Positions 1 through 7,219 of a stretch of DNA of 11,347 bases are shown in pieces. This DNA is from DATKZB01 sp035528235 (GTDB taxonomy: Bacteria > Planctomycetota > Phycisphaerae > FEN-1346), in NCBI GenBank assembly GCA_035528235.1, contig DATKZB010000295.1, positions 1-11,347 of the forward strand. Reading direction: 5' to 3'. Numbering within the stretch: position 1 is the stretch's first letter; each line of letters starts with the position of its first letter. The position numbers and the translations under genes are program-made. The notes beneath the pieces are model-generated. The model saw nothing but the letters and a program-made list of their open reading frames with translations, did no database searches and was not told the origin of the DNA.

Positions 1-94
1 CACCGAACGTCGCGGCGATCGCCTCGTGCGTGTGCACGCTCTCATCGCACGCCCGCACCACACGCTCCCGCAGATCTATCGAGTAGGTTTCCAT
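1..94 (-). CDS. IS630-type transposase, N-terminal fragment at window edge
   Basis: Reading leftward from the ATG at 94-92, the first 31 codons are visible and the gene continues beyond the left edge. The peptide opens METYSIDLRERVVRACDE and goes on with HEAIAATFG. This is the typical opening of IS630/Tc1-like transposases: a (Y/S)SxDLRERVV stretch followed by the first helices of a helix-turn-helix that binds the element's ends. The DDE catalytic part would lie outside the window, so activity cannot be judged. Start choice rests on this ATG being the usual family start; no strong ribosome binding site is evident before it. The outer end of the element should lie a short way to its right, within about 95-240. 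IS630 elements insert at TA, but I could not fix the boundary without the other end. Confidence 0.75.
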   Translation of the reverse strand, partial: METYSIDLRERVVRACDESVHTHEAIAATFG

Positions 95-237
95 GCCTAC
101 TCTTATCGGCACACGCTACATCCAAACGTGAACTGCTCTAGACGGTTGAGGGCGAGGGTTATTTCAGAAATTCGTTATCAAGTGTGAAATATTTCAGGGA
201 GGGAATTGTCGGCACGGACGCATAATGGCCGTCCCGA
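95..237. other. Non-coding flank between IS630 transposase start and tRNA scar
   Basis: No convincing gene is visible. The stretch is richer in A and T than the rest of the window around 155-200. It holds two copies of ATTTCAG (in TTATTTCAG near 160 and ATATTTCAG near 190) and two short palindromes, ATTTCaGAAAT and GAAATATTTC. It must contain the end of the IS630-type element, because the transposase starts at 94. The terminal inverted repeat cannot be identified from one end alone. Confidence 0.4.
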
Positions 238-249
238 TTGGATTGCCCG

Positions 250-315
250 GCCCCTCGGCCGGTAGGGCAGGCGGTTCCTGACCGCCTGGTTGGGGGTTCG
301 AGTCCTCCCCGGGGA

Positions 316-316
<1 letters not shown>
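250..316 (+). pseudogene. tRNA-Arg(CCT)-like fragment lacking its 5' acceptor strand
   Basis: Folding by eye gives a D-arm (GCCC 250-253 with GGGC 265-268 around an 11-nt loop that contains GG and ends GGTA). The anticodon arm is GGCGG 270-274 with CCGCC 282-286, and its loop TTCCTGA places anticodon CCT at 277-279. A 5-nt variable loop follows, then a T-arm (GGGGG 292-296 with CCTCC 304-308, one G-T pair) with loop TTCGAGT. Next come CCGGGGA and one unpaired G. The bases where the 5' acceptor strand should be (241-247, GATTGCC) do not pair with CCGGGGA, so a functional tRNA cannot form. The 3' portions of tRNA genes are common integration sites, so this may be an attachment-site scar. That is inference; decay of a full tRNA gene is the alternative. 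Confidence 0.5.
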
Positions 317-357
<41 letters not shown>

Positions 358-407
358 CAGGGAACAGGAAGCGGGACGTGCTGGGGCAGCGGTTGCACGA
401 GTATCTC

Positions 408-436
408 TTGCCCCCGGAAGCTTGTCCCTGTAGAAT
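408..436 (+). promoter_or_regulatory. Probable sigma-70-type promoter of the HU-like gene
   Basis: The -35 box TTGCCC (408-413) and -10 box TAGAAT (431-436) are separated by 17 bp. The -10 differs from consensus at one position. Transcription would start near 443, giving a leader of about 50 nt that ends in a clear ribosome binding site (AAGGAG, 479-484, 7 nt before the ATG). Within the leader CTTCTAA occurs twice, just before that site. Confidence 0.5.
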
Positions 437-491
437 ACCGCCGTTATGAACAACCGTTTCCTGATCTTCTAACCTTCTAAGGAGCAGCAAA

Positions 492-809
492 ATGGCAAAG
501 AGTGCCAAACCCGCAACGAAGAGCGAGATTCTGTTCAACATCGCAGAGGCCACGGAGCTTTCCCGTAAGCAGGTGGCGTCCGTGTTCGATGCCCTTTCCG
601 GCCAGATCAAGGCCGCCGTGGGCAAGAAAGGTCCTGGCGTCTTTGCTTTGCCGGGCCTGCTGAAGATCATGGTCGTTCATAAGCCGGCCACCCCCAAGCG
701 GAAGGGCATCAACCCGTTTACCAAGCAGGAGCAGATCTTCAAGGCGAAGCCCGCCCGTAAGGTCATCAAGGTCCGGCCCCTCAAGGCCCTCAAGGACATG
801 GCGAAGTAA
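492..809 (+). CDS. HU-like DNA-binding protein, planctomycete type
   Basis: This 105-residue protein belongs to the HU/IHF superfamily, whose dimers bend DNA and help to organise the nucleoid. The N-terminal half (TKSEILFNIAEATELSRKQVASVFDAL) matches the two-helix dimerisation part of HU. The stretch KKGPGVFALPGLLKI follows where HU has its central beta turn. KPATPKRKGINPFTKQE fits the DNA-grasping arm, with the usual proline replaced by the (G)INPFT form. FKAKPARKVIKVRPLKALKD is the C-terminal strand and helix. The length is slightly above classical HU (about 90 residues) because of a basic N-terminal extension rich in K and A, as is usual for planctomycete paralogues. Start choice is firm: AAGGAG lies 7 nt before the ATG, with a promoter upstream. 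It stands alone on this strand, with a small basic peptide gene 126 bp downstream. Confidence 0.88.
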   Translation: MAKSAKPATKSEILFNIAEATELSRKQVASVFDALSGQIKAAVGKKGPGVFALPGLLKIMVVHKPATPKRKGINPFTKQEQIFKAKPARKVIKVRPLKALKDMAK

Positions 810-935
810 GGGGTCAATCGGCCGCGGCTCGCCGTGCGGATACGCGCTCTGGTCGGCCGGGTGCAAGGGCCCTACTTCATGGCTCAAAGTATTGCGGAAT
901 TCACGGGCCTCTCTTGAAACGCGAAGGAGACTCAA

Positions 936-1004
936 ATGGGGAAAGGCAACAACGCTAGTCGTAAGGAAGTCAAGAAGCCCAAGAAGAACAAGGGCAAGAA
1001 GTAA
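936..1004 (+). CDS. 22-residue lysine-rich peptide (MGKGNN type)
   Basis: This short gene encodes 22 residues starting MGKGNNASRKEVKKPKK and ending in KGKK. Nine residues are lysine and one is arginine, and there are no hydrophobic segments, so it should be a soluble, disordered, strongly basic peptide. The ribosome binding site is excellent (GCGAAGGAGACTCAA before the ATG, AAGGAG spaced 7 nt), almost the same as that of the HU-like gene 126 bp upstream. I recall similar tiny MGKGNN...KKPKK proteins as annotated hypothetical proteins in planctomycete genomes, but cannot check. The function is unknown. Charge and neighbourhood would fit nucleic-acid or ribosome contact, which is inference only. 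The stop codon lies at the very edge of a decayed transposase on the other strand, so an insertion landed directly behind it. Confidence 0.65.
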   Translation: MGKGNNASRKEVKKPKKNKGKK

Positions 1005-1014
1005 GGCGACCCGC

Positions 1015-1440
1015 CAGGTGCACACCCGCACGGGCAAGCGTCTTGGCGATCCTGACCTTGCCCAGGCTTGGGCACAGGGCCTTCAATCATCGCACGATGT
1101 GCCGGACAAAGTCCGGCAAGCGGTTGACCGGCTCGGGCAGCTGCACAAGGGCATGGGGCTCTTGCTCATCGACGCGCCGATTTCACGACGCCACGGTCTG
1201 CGGCGTGACGAGCATGGCCCTGGTCGTCTGAACCTGCGCCCATCCCCGCGCCGCCCGCAGTTCCAGAATGGCCATCCGCTCCGTGGGTGGATAGTGCGGT
1301 CGCCGGTGGGCGGGAATCTGAGCCATACGGGCGTCCTTGATATGAGTTTCCTCGCGCCGGAGGGCAATCTCGGCCCGCGCCTGCTGGAGTTACGCCGCCA
1401 GACGGCGGGCATGAGAATCGCCGGACCAGCACACCGGAGC
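1015..1440 (-). pseudogene. Integrase-core (IS481-like) transposase, N-terminal part, decayed
   Basis: One minus-strand frame reads, from high to low coordinates, LQQARAEIALRREETHIKDA, then ARMAQIPAHRRPHYPPTE and RMAILELRAARGWAQVQ. It continues with TTRAMLVTPQTVAS, NRRVDEQEPHALVQLPEP, VNRLPDFVRHIVR and LKALCPSLGKVRIAKTLARA. This is the coiled-coil plus helix-turn-helix front of an integrase-core transposase family that I recall as common in planctomycetes. The frame carries three stops: TAA at 1392-1390, TGA at 1185-1183 (where relatives have a tryptophan after VAS) and TGA at 1089-1087. The DDE catalytic core is absent because similarity ends near 1015, next to the stop of the MGKGNN peptide gene. 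Upstream of about 1400 the frame stays open to 1558 but matches nothing I know. The element is dead: nonsense mutations plus loss of the catalytic half. Confidence 0.75.
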
Positions 1441-1554
1441 CTGTTTGGCCAGATGGTTGCCCGGTTCGGTGAGAACAGAGAGCGCCGGCGAGAGTTCCGA
1501 AGAAGATTGTCTTTGGGGAGCCAGAATCAATCTTGCGGAATAATCGGCAAGTCT

Positions 1555-1816
1555 GAGTTAACGCAGACGCCCGAGGGCCATGGCTCTCGGGCGTCTGCGT
1601 AACTCGTTGTCCACAAAGGCTTACGGCCGTTCCGCCACCCGCCGCGTCGCTCTCTGTTTCGCGAGCCGCCGGCCGGGGTCCGAGACGAAACGTAGACGTT
1701 CCGTCCCGGTGGCCGAAAACCTCGCCGCGAACTCTCGGACTCTCTGTTGAACAGCCCGCGAGTGGTTAACAGACCCGTTCGCACCGGGACCTACCGACAC
1801 TTCGAACCTTCGCCGT
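1555..1816. repeat. Dispersed structured repeat, copy 1
   Basis: This copy aligns base for base, without a gap, with 5394-5655 (constant offset 3839). The best block, 1741-1788, is 47/48 identical to 5580-5627. Other shared blocks are GAGTTAAC at the start, GCTCTCTGTTT, ACGTTCCGTCCCG and TTCGAACCTT near the end. The first 51 bp (1555-1605) form an almost perfect hairpin: the arms GCAGACGCCCGAG and CTCGGGCGTCTGC pair fully around GGCCATGGCT, itself nearly palindromic. Inside the core are a small palindrome CTGTTgAACAG and a stem CCCG/CGGG around TTCGCAC. No protein is supported. The remainder up to the transporter stop (1817-1951) holds nothing I recognise. Confidence 0.8.
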
Positions 1817-1951
1817 GTGCGGTTCGGTTGCGGCCAGTGGGCCGAGGAGGTGGCAAAGGACGCCATCCCCGCACCAAGACGCCACGCGGGCGAACGGAAC
1901 GCCAACGGTGGCAACGGTGATAACCCGCCCCCAAACCCGGGAACCGAAATC

Positions 1952-3585
1952 TTAATCGTCTTGTCCCTCGCCGACCTGCTCGCCGAGCCACCGTGCCGCC
2001 TCGGCGACGCTCTTCTTATCCTCGTTGCGATCGACCATGTAGTTGGCCTGGCGCATCGCCTCGGCGGAAATGCCATTGACCAGTCTCCGCAGCGCATCGA
2101 CCAAGTGTGGGTCTTCCGCCGCCGCGGCGCTTACCAGCACGATCGCGTCGTAGGGCGGGATGACCTGCTCGGTGTCGGTGAGCACGACCAGATCAAACGC
2201 GGCGATGCGGCCATCGCTGGAAAAGGCGCTGATGACATCGACCTCGCCGTTGGCGATAGCGGAGTACATGAAAGTCGAGTCCATCTCCATCTGGCGGTTC
2301 ATTCGCAGGCCGTAAACGTCGCGCAGGTCGCGCCACTCGGGTCGGCCGAAGAACTCGTAATCCCCGCCGATTTTCAGTTGCGGCGCGTGCTTGGCCATGT
2401 CGGCGATGGTACGGATGCCCATAGCCTGGGCCCGTTCGCGCCGCATTGCTAAGGCGTAGCTGTTCTCGAAGCCCAGCGTGCCGATACAGCGAATGCCATG
2501 GTTGATCGCCAGCCACCAGGTGACTTCGTCGAGGACGACCCGTGCCGGGGCCGAGCCGCTGCGCTGCATGTGGTTGGCCCAGATGGTGCCGGAGTAGTCG
2601 ACATAGACGTCGATCTCACCGGCCTCCAGCGCATCGAAGATCACGGTGGAGCCGAGGCTTTCTCGGCGGTGGGCATCGTACCCAGCCTCGCGGAGCGTGT
2701 CCTGGATCAGCTGGGCGAGGATGAACTGCTCGGTGAAGGTCTTGGCCCCGATACGGATCGGGCGGTGGAGGCGAAGGGCGTCGCCGTCGTCGTGGGCGAT
2801 GCGCTGGCCCGTGCCGGACTGACCAAAGGTCTGCACGAGTGCCGGGGCGGCGAGGCCTACTACCAGCACCGCCGCGAGTACGGAGCCGCACACCGTGGCC
2901 AACCCGCGCCGCCGTTGAGCGACAGACTTCTCTAATCCGCCGATAAGCATGTCCAGCACTACCGCCAACAATGCCGCCGACACGCAGCCGACCATCACCA
3001 TCACCCAGTTCTGCGTTTGCAGGCCCTTGAAAATAAAGTTGCCCAGCGATCGCTGGCCGACGGGCGTCGAGAGCGTGGCGATGCCGACGACCCAGACCGT
3101 GGCCGTGCGTATGCCAGCGAGGATCACAGGTGCGGCCAGCGGCAGTTGCACCTTCCAGAGCACCTGCCAGGGCTTCATGCCTACGCCCAGCGCCGCCTCG
3201 GTGACCGCCGCGTCGATGCCGAGGATGCCCGTCACCGTGTTCCGAACGATCGGCAGCATGCTATAGAGCGTCAGCGCGATGACGGTCGGCCAGAAGCCCA
3301 GCGCGGACAAGTGAAACCCCAGCGCCCACTCGGTGATCCCGCCGACGCCGACCAGCACCGGCACCATGAGCGCGAGCAGTGCGAGGCTGGGGATAGTCTG
3401 GATGACGCTGACCAGCGTCAGCACGGGGTATCGCAGCCGCGCACAGCGGGCGATGGCGACGCCCAGCGGCAGACTAATGACCAGCCCCACCGCCAGCGCG
3501 ATCATGGCGATCATCAGGTGGCTGGCGAGGTTGGCCGGAAGGGACGAAGCGATCTGGCCGATGCGGTCGAGTTGGTCGCTCCACA

Positions 3586-3586
<1 letters not shown>
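1952..3586 (-). CDS. ABC transporter permease fused to substrate-binding domain (OpuC/EgtU type)
   Basis: This 544-residue protein joins the membrane and binding parts of an importer for quaternary amines or related compounds. Residues about 20-220 are a binding-protein-dependent permease with several hydrophobic segments. It carries an EAA loop (EAALGVG from residue 130, closing with LP at 148-149) that contacts the ATPase. A further hydrophobic segment (about 230-252) leads to the binding domain (about 277-544), which would sit outside the membrane. There RIGAKTFTEQFILAQLI, DVYVDYSGTIWANHM, FENSYALAM, EFFGRPEWRDL and SSDGRIAAFDLVVLTD match the OpuAC/ProX fold. Such fusions occur in the OpuC-like and EgtU (ergothioneine) families; I cannot decide the ligand. 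The start is ATG 3586-3584, overlapping the ATPase stop by one base (TGATG), so translation is probably coupled. Last gene of the operon. Confidence 0.88.
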
Positions 3587-4368
<782 letters not shown>

Positions 4369-4430
4369 CGCGTGAAGGCTCCTTTTCGGGTTAATAAGGC
4401 GGAACGGTTGGGTCGCAGGCCACGCCCGGT

Positions 4431-5225
4431 TCAACGCAGCATCGAGGCCGGGATTGGCTTGAGCTTGCTGGCGACCATGGCGATGTAGTGGAGCGGCTCG
4501 CCGTTGATCGAAAGGCGGTGCCGATAGCGGCGGTAGGCCTGGACCTGCATGTAGCCGTGCTTGCGGAGGCGGCGGATCAGGGCGCAGAAGCCGGTGCCGT
4601 CCTCATCCTCGTCGAGAAAGGTTTCCTTGATGTTGAACGCCAGCCAGCCGGGGGTGTCGATGAGGTTGCAGGCCTGCACAAACGCGGCGGGGGGGATGTC
4701 GTCGTAGCCCAGCGCGGCCACGAGCGTGAGGGCGTTGAGGTCGGCGGTGCGGATTACTTCGTAGTCGGGGTTGTTGGGCTGCGTCAGATCGCTGACGTGG
4801 TAGTCGGCGTAAATGCCCGGTCGATCGCGCAGGGCGGCCACACGCGCCTCGGGGATGATGTCGATGCCGTGGATAGTTTCGACACCCGCCTTACGCAGTT
4901 CACTGGCGACCATGCCATTGCCAGCCCCCATATCGAGCACGCGGAGGTCTTCCGTGGTCTGGGTGAAGTCGGAGAGAACGTCGTCAAGCAGGCCGACGAC
5001 GCGTTCGGGGGAGCAGCACTTGAGGCGGCGGGAAAAGACCGCCTCGTACAGGCCGGGGATATTGTAGATCTCGTGGTAGTCGTGTAAGCGTATACGTCTC
5101 CACTGGTCGTTGAGCTTGACCTCACACCACTCTTCGTCCTGGTCGAGGTCAAACGATGTGTCGGAAAACCGCAGGGGGAAGCGACCGAACTGTTCTCCAA
5201 TGGGACCGATTTGCTGCTGGGTCAT
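4431..5225 (-). CDS. SAM-dependent class I methyltransferase
   Basis: This 264-residue protein has a Rossmann methyltransferase core. Motif I is VLDMGAGNG (96-104), and GIDIIPEAR places the acidic residue that should hold the SAM ribose at D122. DYHVSDLTQ (141-149) and FNIKETF further on fit the later strands. The N-terminal 90 residues (with EVKLNDQWRRIRLHDYHEIY and LYEAVFSRRLKCCSPERVV) are not a domain I can name and may select the substrate. The ATG at 5225-5223 is preferred over the upstream in-frame ATG (5276) because AAAGGAG precedes it with good spacing. It is the first gene of an operon with the transporter, so it probably modifies the imported compound or makes or recycles a methylated osmolyte. 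That is inference; the acceptor is unknown. Confidence 0.82.
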   Translation of the reverse strand: MTQQQIGPIGEQFGRFPLRFSDTSFDLDQDEEWCEVKLNDQWRRIRLHDYHEIYNIPGLYEAVFSRRLKCCSPERVVGLLDDVLSDFTQTTEDLRVLDMGAGNGMVASELRKAGVETIHGIDIIPEARVAALRDRPGIYADYHVSDLTQPNNPDYEVIRTADLNALTLVAALGYDDIPPAAFVQACNLIDTPGWLAFNIKETFLDEDEDGTGFCALIRRLRKHGYMQVQAYRRYRHRLSINGEPLHYIAMVASKLKPIPASMLR

Positions 5226-5284
5226 GGCTGCTCCTTTCGCCCCTTCAAAGGGACATAAACAATGCGAAAGTGGCATTTACGACC

Positions 5285-5298
5285 CTGTCACACGACAG
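5285..5298. promoter_or_regulatory. Perfect palindrome CTGTC-N4-GACAG in the operon leader
   Basis: CTGTC (5285-5289) and GACAG (5294-5298) surround ACAC. The palindrome lies about 60 bp before the methyltransferase start, downstream of the probable -10 box. It could be an operator or a small RNA hairpin in the leader. A 5+5 palindrome may arise by chance, so support is weak. Confidence 0.25.
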
Positions 5299-5332
5299 AC
5301 CCGCTCTACCTACCTTTGTACGATTACTTGGG

Positions 5333-5361
5333 ATACTATGGTATTGTGCCGTAGTTCGCAA
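5333..5361 (-). promoter_or_regulatory. Probable promoter of the methyltransferase-transporter operon
   Basis: On the minus strand TTGCGA (5361-5356) and TAGTAT (5338-5333) are 17 bp apart. Transcription would start near 5326, giving a leader of about 100 nt before the ATG at 5225. The hairpin end of the repeat (5394) lies about 30 bp upstream of the -35 box, so the promoter sits tightly between repeat and operon. Confidence 0.4.
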
Positions 5362-5393
5362 GGAAAAAACCAGTCGAACTTCTTGGGGTGATC

Positions 5394-5655
5394 GAGTTAA
5401 CAGAAACGCTCGACCATGAAAGTGGCCGGGCGTTTTCGTATCCCGTTGCGGGCAAAGAGTTACGACGCACCCACCCACGTGGCCCGCGCTCTCTGTTTTG
5501 AACCGGCTCAACCGAATCGCGAGGTAGAACCTACACGTTCCGTCCCGCACGCCGAGAGCAACGGCCCAAACTCTCTGATTCTCTGTTGAACAGCCCGCGA
5601 GTGGTTAACAGCCCCGTTCGCACCGGGGCCATGGGCGATTTCGAACCTTGGCCGG
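5394..5655. repeat. Dispersed structured repeat, copy 2
   Basis: This is the second copy of the roughly 260-bp repeat, in the same orientation as copy 1 and gapless with it. The end hairpin (5394-5444) is kept although the bases differ. Core ACGCTCG/CGGGCGT pairs as in copy 1; the next pair outward is A5405-T5434 where copy 1 has G1566-C1595; and C1564-G1597 is replaced by G5403-T5436. One pair (5402/5437) is broken. On the plus strand the hairpin is followed within it by TTTT, so it could act as a weak terminator in that direction. Similarity fades after TTCGAACCTT and GCCG near 5655. Confidence 0.8.
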
Positions 5656-5670
5656 TTAGCGGAAAGGCCG

Positions 5671-5751
5671 TTACGCAGCAACTCCAAAGAGGGCTCCAAC
5701 TCCCGCCGTCCGAGCGGAACCGCCGAGGATGCCCAGCTGCACGCCTTCCAT
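5671..5751 (-). CDS. Possible 26-residue small hydrophobic, glycine-rich peptide
   Basis: An open frame from ATG 5751-5749 to TAA 5673-5671 encodes MEGVQLGILGGSARTAGV followed by GALFGVAA. A strong ribosome binding site (AAGGAG, 5764-5759) stands 7 nt before it; a second ATG six bases upstream is too close to that site. The peptide is rich in G, A and V with a hydrophobic tail. No family is recognised. It follows another possible tiny gene on the same strand and ends 16 bp before the repeat. Confidence rests on the ribosome binding site alone; an open frame this short is not evidence by itself. Confidence 0.3.
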   Translation of the reverse strand: MEGVQLGILGGSARTAGVGALFGVAA

Positions 5752-5842
5752 GGTCATGCTCCTTCTCCCGCGCGCGACATCTCGAATCCGCCAGTAGGCA
5801 GGAGTTCGTTTCTCGCCGGCACCATGCTCAGAGATGCCGATC

Positions 5843-5920
5843 CTACTTGCCCGGCTTGGGCGTGTACGTTGGGGTCTGCACCAACGGATACGTCCCGCCG
5901 CCAGGACTCAACCAAGTCAT
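5843..5920 (-). CDS. Possible 25-residue proline/glycine-rich peptide
   Basis: The frame from ATG 5920-5918 to TAG 5845-5843 encodes MTWLSPGGGTYPLVQTP followed by TYTPKPGK. A purine-rich stretch (GGAAAGGGG) ends 8 nt before the ATG, and a plausible promoter (TTGGCC-N17-TATTGT) lies just upstream. The composition (five P, four G, five T) is unlike the frame-shifted translations around it. No known family. A second tiny frame with its own ribosome binding site follows 91 bp downstream, so the two could be one transcript. Confidence 0.35.
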   Translation of the reverse strand: MTWLSPGGGTYPLVQTPTYTPKPGK

Positions 5921-5946
5921 TATGGTATCCCCTTTCCTGGCGGGCT

Positions 5947-5975
5947 ACAATACCGCAACTGCTGTTTCAGGCCAA
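5947..5975 (-). promoter_or_regulatory. Candidate promoter upstream of the tiny minus-strand genes
   Basis: TTGGCC (5975-5970) and TATTGT (5952-5947) are 17 bp apart on the minus strand, each matching the consensus at four of six positions. The start would fall about 20 bp before the ATG at 5920. Between this promoter and the next one (5976-6127) I see no gene, only GC-rich sequence with G runs at 6070-6078 and 6093-6099. Confidence 0.35.
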
Positions 5976-6127
5976 CCCGGTGCGCAACACCTCGAACGCG
6001 CCTGCCGTAGATAGTGAAGGGAAAGGCCCGGCCCCGCTGAGGCTGCGCCGGGGCAGACGCCGCGCGGGCGGGGGGGGGCGTTGCTCGGGCAAGGGGGGGC
6101 CGCACGGTCTGGCCAAAGGGTCCGGTC

Positions 6128-6156
6128 TTGCCTGTGGCGGGGAATGTGCGTACTGT
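6128..6156 (+). promoter_or_regulatory. Candidate promoter of the NYN-LOTUS gene
   Basis: TTGCCT (6128-6133) and TACTGT (6151-6156) are separated by 17 bp. The -35 is near-identical to that of the HU-like gene (TTGCCC). The -10 keeps only the TA and final T of the consensus. A start near 6163 would put a leader of about 90 nt, mostly G-rich, before the ATG at 6255. Confidence 0.35.
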
Positions 6157-6162
6157 AGAGGC

Positions 6163-6214
6163 GGGGTGGAGGGGGTTTGCGGGGGGCGGCTGGCGGTCGC
6201 ACGGGGCGGCCGGG
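6163..6214 (+). other. G-rich leader with potential to form a G-quadruplex
   Basis: Within the probable 5' leader of the NYN-LOTUS gene, G runs occur at 6163-6166 (4), 6171-6175 (5), 6181-6186 (6), 6203-6206 (4) and 6212-6214 (3). They are separated by 4, 5, 16 and 5 bases. The first three are close together and the fourth needs a long loop, so the fit to a strict three-tetrad quadruplex is imperfect; a two-tetrad form needs only runs of two. The sequence is on the RNA-sense strand. Confidence 0.4.
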
Positions 6215-6254
6215 CGGCCGAGTGCATGAACGAACCACGGGAGGTACGGTACTC

Positions 6255-7097
6255 ATGACCCTGACGGCCGAGACGAAGAACATGGCGCTGTTCTGCGACT
6301 TCGAGAACATCGCCCTGGGCGTCCGCGACGCCAACTACGCCCAGTTCGACATCAGCAAGGTGATGGAGCGGCTGCTGCTGAAGGGCAGCATCGTGGTCAA
6401 GAAGGCCTACAGCGACTGGAGCCGTTACAAGGAGTTCCGGGCCGCGATGCACGAGGCGTCGTTCGAGCTGATCGAGATACCGCACGTCCGCCAGTCGGGC
6501 AAGAACTCGGCCGACATCCGCATGGTGGTCGACGCGTTGGACCTGTGCTACACGAAGGGACACGTGGACACCTTCGTCATCATCAGCGGCGACTCCGATT
6601 TCTCGCCGCTCGTCAGCAAACTGCGGGAGAACAACAAGGGCGTCATCGGGGTGGGCGTCCGGAACTCGACGTCCGACCTGCTGATCGCCAACTGCGACGA
6701 GTTCATTTACTACGACGACCTGGTGCGCCCGCAGCCGCCCCGCGACAAGCCGCGCAGCAGGACGCGCAGAGGAAAAGGCAGCGCCAAGCCGACGCCGTCC
6801 CAGGCGGCCAAGGCGGCCGCGGCGCCCACGCCGGACGGCGACAAAAAGCAGGAGGCCTGGGACCTCATCGTCCAGACCTACGAGGCCCTGGTGGAGGAAC
6901 GCGGAGAGGGCGAGAAAATCTGGGGGTCCATGATCAAGCAGACCCTCAAACGCCGCAAACCCGGCTTCAACGAATCCTATTACGGGTTCCGGTCGTTCCG
7001 CCAACTGCTGGAGGAGGCCGGTGCCCAGGGCATCCTGGAACTGGAGCACGACGAGAAGTCGGGCGGATTCATCATCCGGAGTTGCCACGCGTCCTAG
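6255..7097 (+). CDS. NYN-domain nuclease with C-terminal LOTUS (OST-HTH) domain
   Basis: This 280-residue protein combines a PIN-like NYN ribonuclease domain with a LOTUS RNA-binding domain. NYN (about 10-158): MALFCDFENI with D15 and N18, SADIRMVVDAL with D87 and D93, and VIISGDSDFSPLV with D113 and D115 supply the acidic metal site. STSDLLIANCDEFIYYDDL closes the fold. A basic, then A/P/K-rich linker (159-198) follows. LOTUS (about 199-280): AWDLIVQTYEALVEERG, IWGSMIKQTLKRRKPGFNE and YYGFRSFRQLLEEA, ending GGFIIRS. The domain order matches the bacterial NYN-LOTUS family, thought to act on RNA; the cellular target is unknown. The ATG at 6255 is chosen because GGGAGG (6239-6244) precedes it and the homologous part begins at once; the upstream in-frame start at 6177 lies in G-rich leader sequence. 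Confidence 0.9.
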   Translation: MTLTAETKNMALFCDFENIALGVRDANYAQFDISKVMERLLLKGSIVVKKAYSDWSRYKEFRAAMHEASFELIEIPHVRQSGKNSADIRMVVDALDLCYTKGHVDTFVIISGDSDFSPLVSKLRENNKGVIGVGVRNSTSDLLIANCDEFIYYDDLVRPQPPRDKPRSRTRRGKGSAKPTPSQAAKAAAAPTPDGDKKQEAWDLIVQTYEALVEERGEGEKIWGSMIKQTLKRRKPGFNESYYGFRSFRQLLEEAGAQGILELEHDEKSGGFIIRSCHAS

Positions 7098-7158
7098 CGC
7101 TGTCTCGTTCAGGCGTGACGATGGTACTGCGGCCTGCGGCTACGTAGGGCGCGTCCAT

Positions 7159-7181
7159 CCCCCGGCGGTGCCGGGGGCTTG
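7159..7181 (+). terminator. Hairpin terminator candidate after the NYN-LOTUS gene
   Basis: CCCCCGGC (7159-7166) and GCCGGGGG (7170-7177) form a perfect 8-bp stem around GGT, followed by CTTGTTCC. The T tract is poor, so it is a weak intrinsic terminator at best. It sits 62 bp after the stop codon and about 30 bp before the ribosome binding site of the next gene. Confidence 0.45.
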
Positions 7182-7219
7182 TTCCGGCGCACATCAGGGC
7201 GGTGGCAAGGAGCCGCACC

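Noticed and set aside
1474..1497. Possible third, inverted fragment of the repeat (AACAGAGAG and GAGAGTTC close together)
   Set aside because: Only two short words match, with differing spacing, and the flanks do not align; chance is likely.
892..1602. Plus-strand open frame of 236 codons
   Set aside because: It crosses the MGKGNN peptide gene in another frame and then reads the decayed transposase antisense; the product is arginine-rich and featureless.
1555..1605. Integron attC site
   Set aside because: The hairpin has GAGTTAAC and GTAACTC at its ends, but these do not fit the RYYYAAC/GTTRRRY core sites, there are no extrahelical bases of the attC kind, and no integron integrase is in view.
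1621..1816. Minus-strand protein shared by both repeats (contains GPGANG and VNHSRAVQQR)
   Set aside because: The frames end at different places in the two copies, have no proper start, and the base differences fall in all codon positions. Conservation fits a non-coding element.
6031..6054. Hairpin GCCCCG/CGGGGC in the gap before the NYN-LOTUS gene
   Set aside because: A six-pair GC stem with a 12-nt loop is expected by chance at this composition; no gene ends here and no T tract follows.
5967..7088. Open frame of 373 codons on the minus strand opposite the NYN-LOTUS gene
   Set aside because: It is an antisense shadow of a gene with clear NYN and LOTUS motifs; no domain or ribosome binding site was seen.
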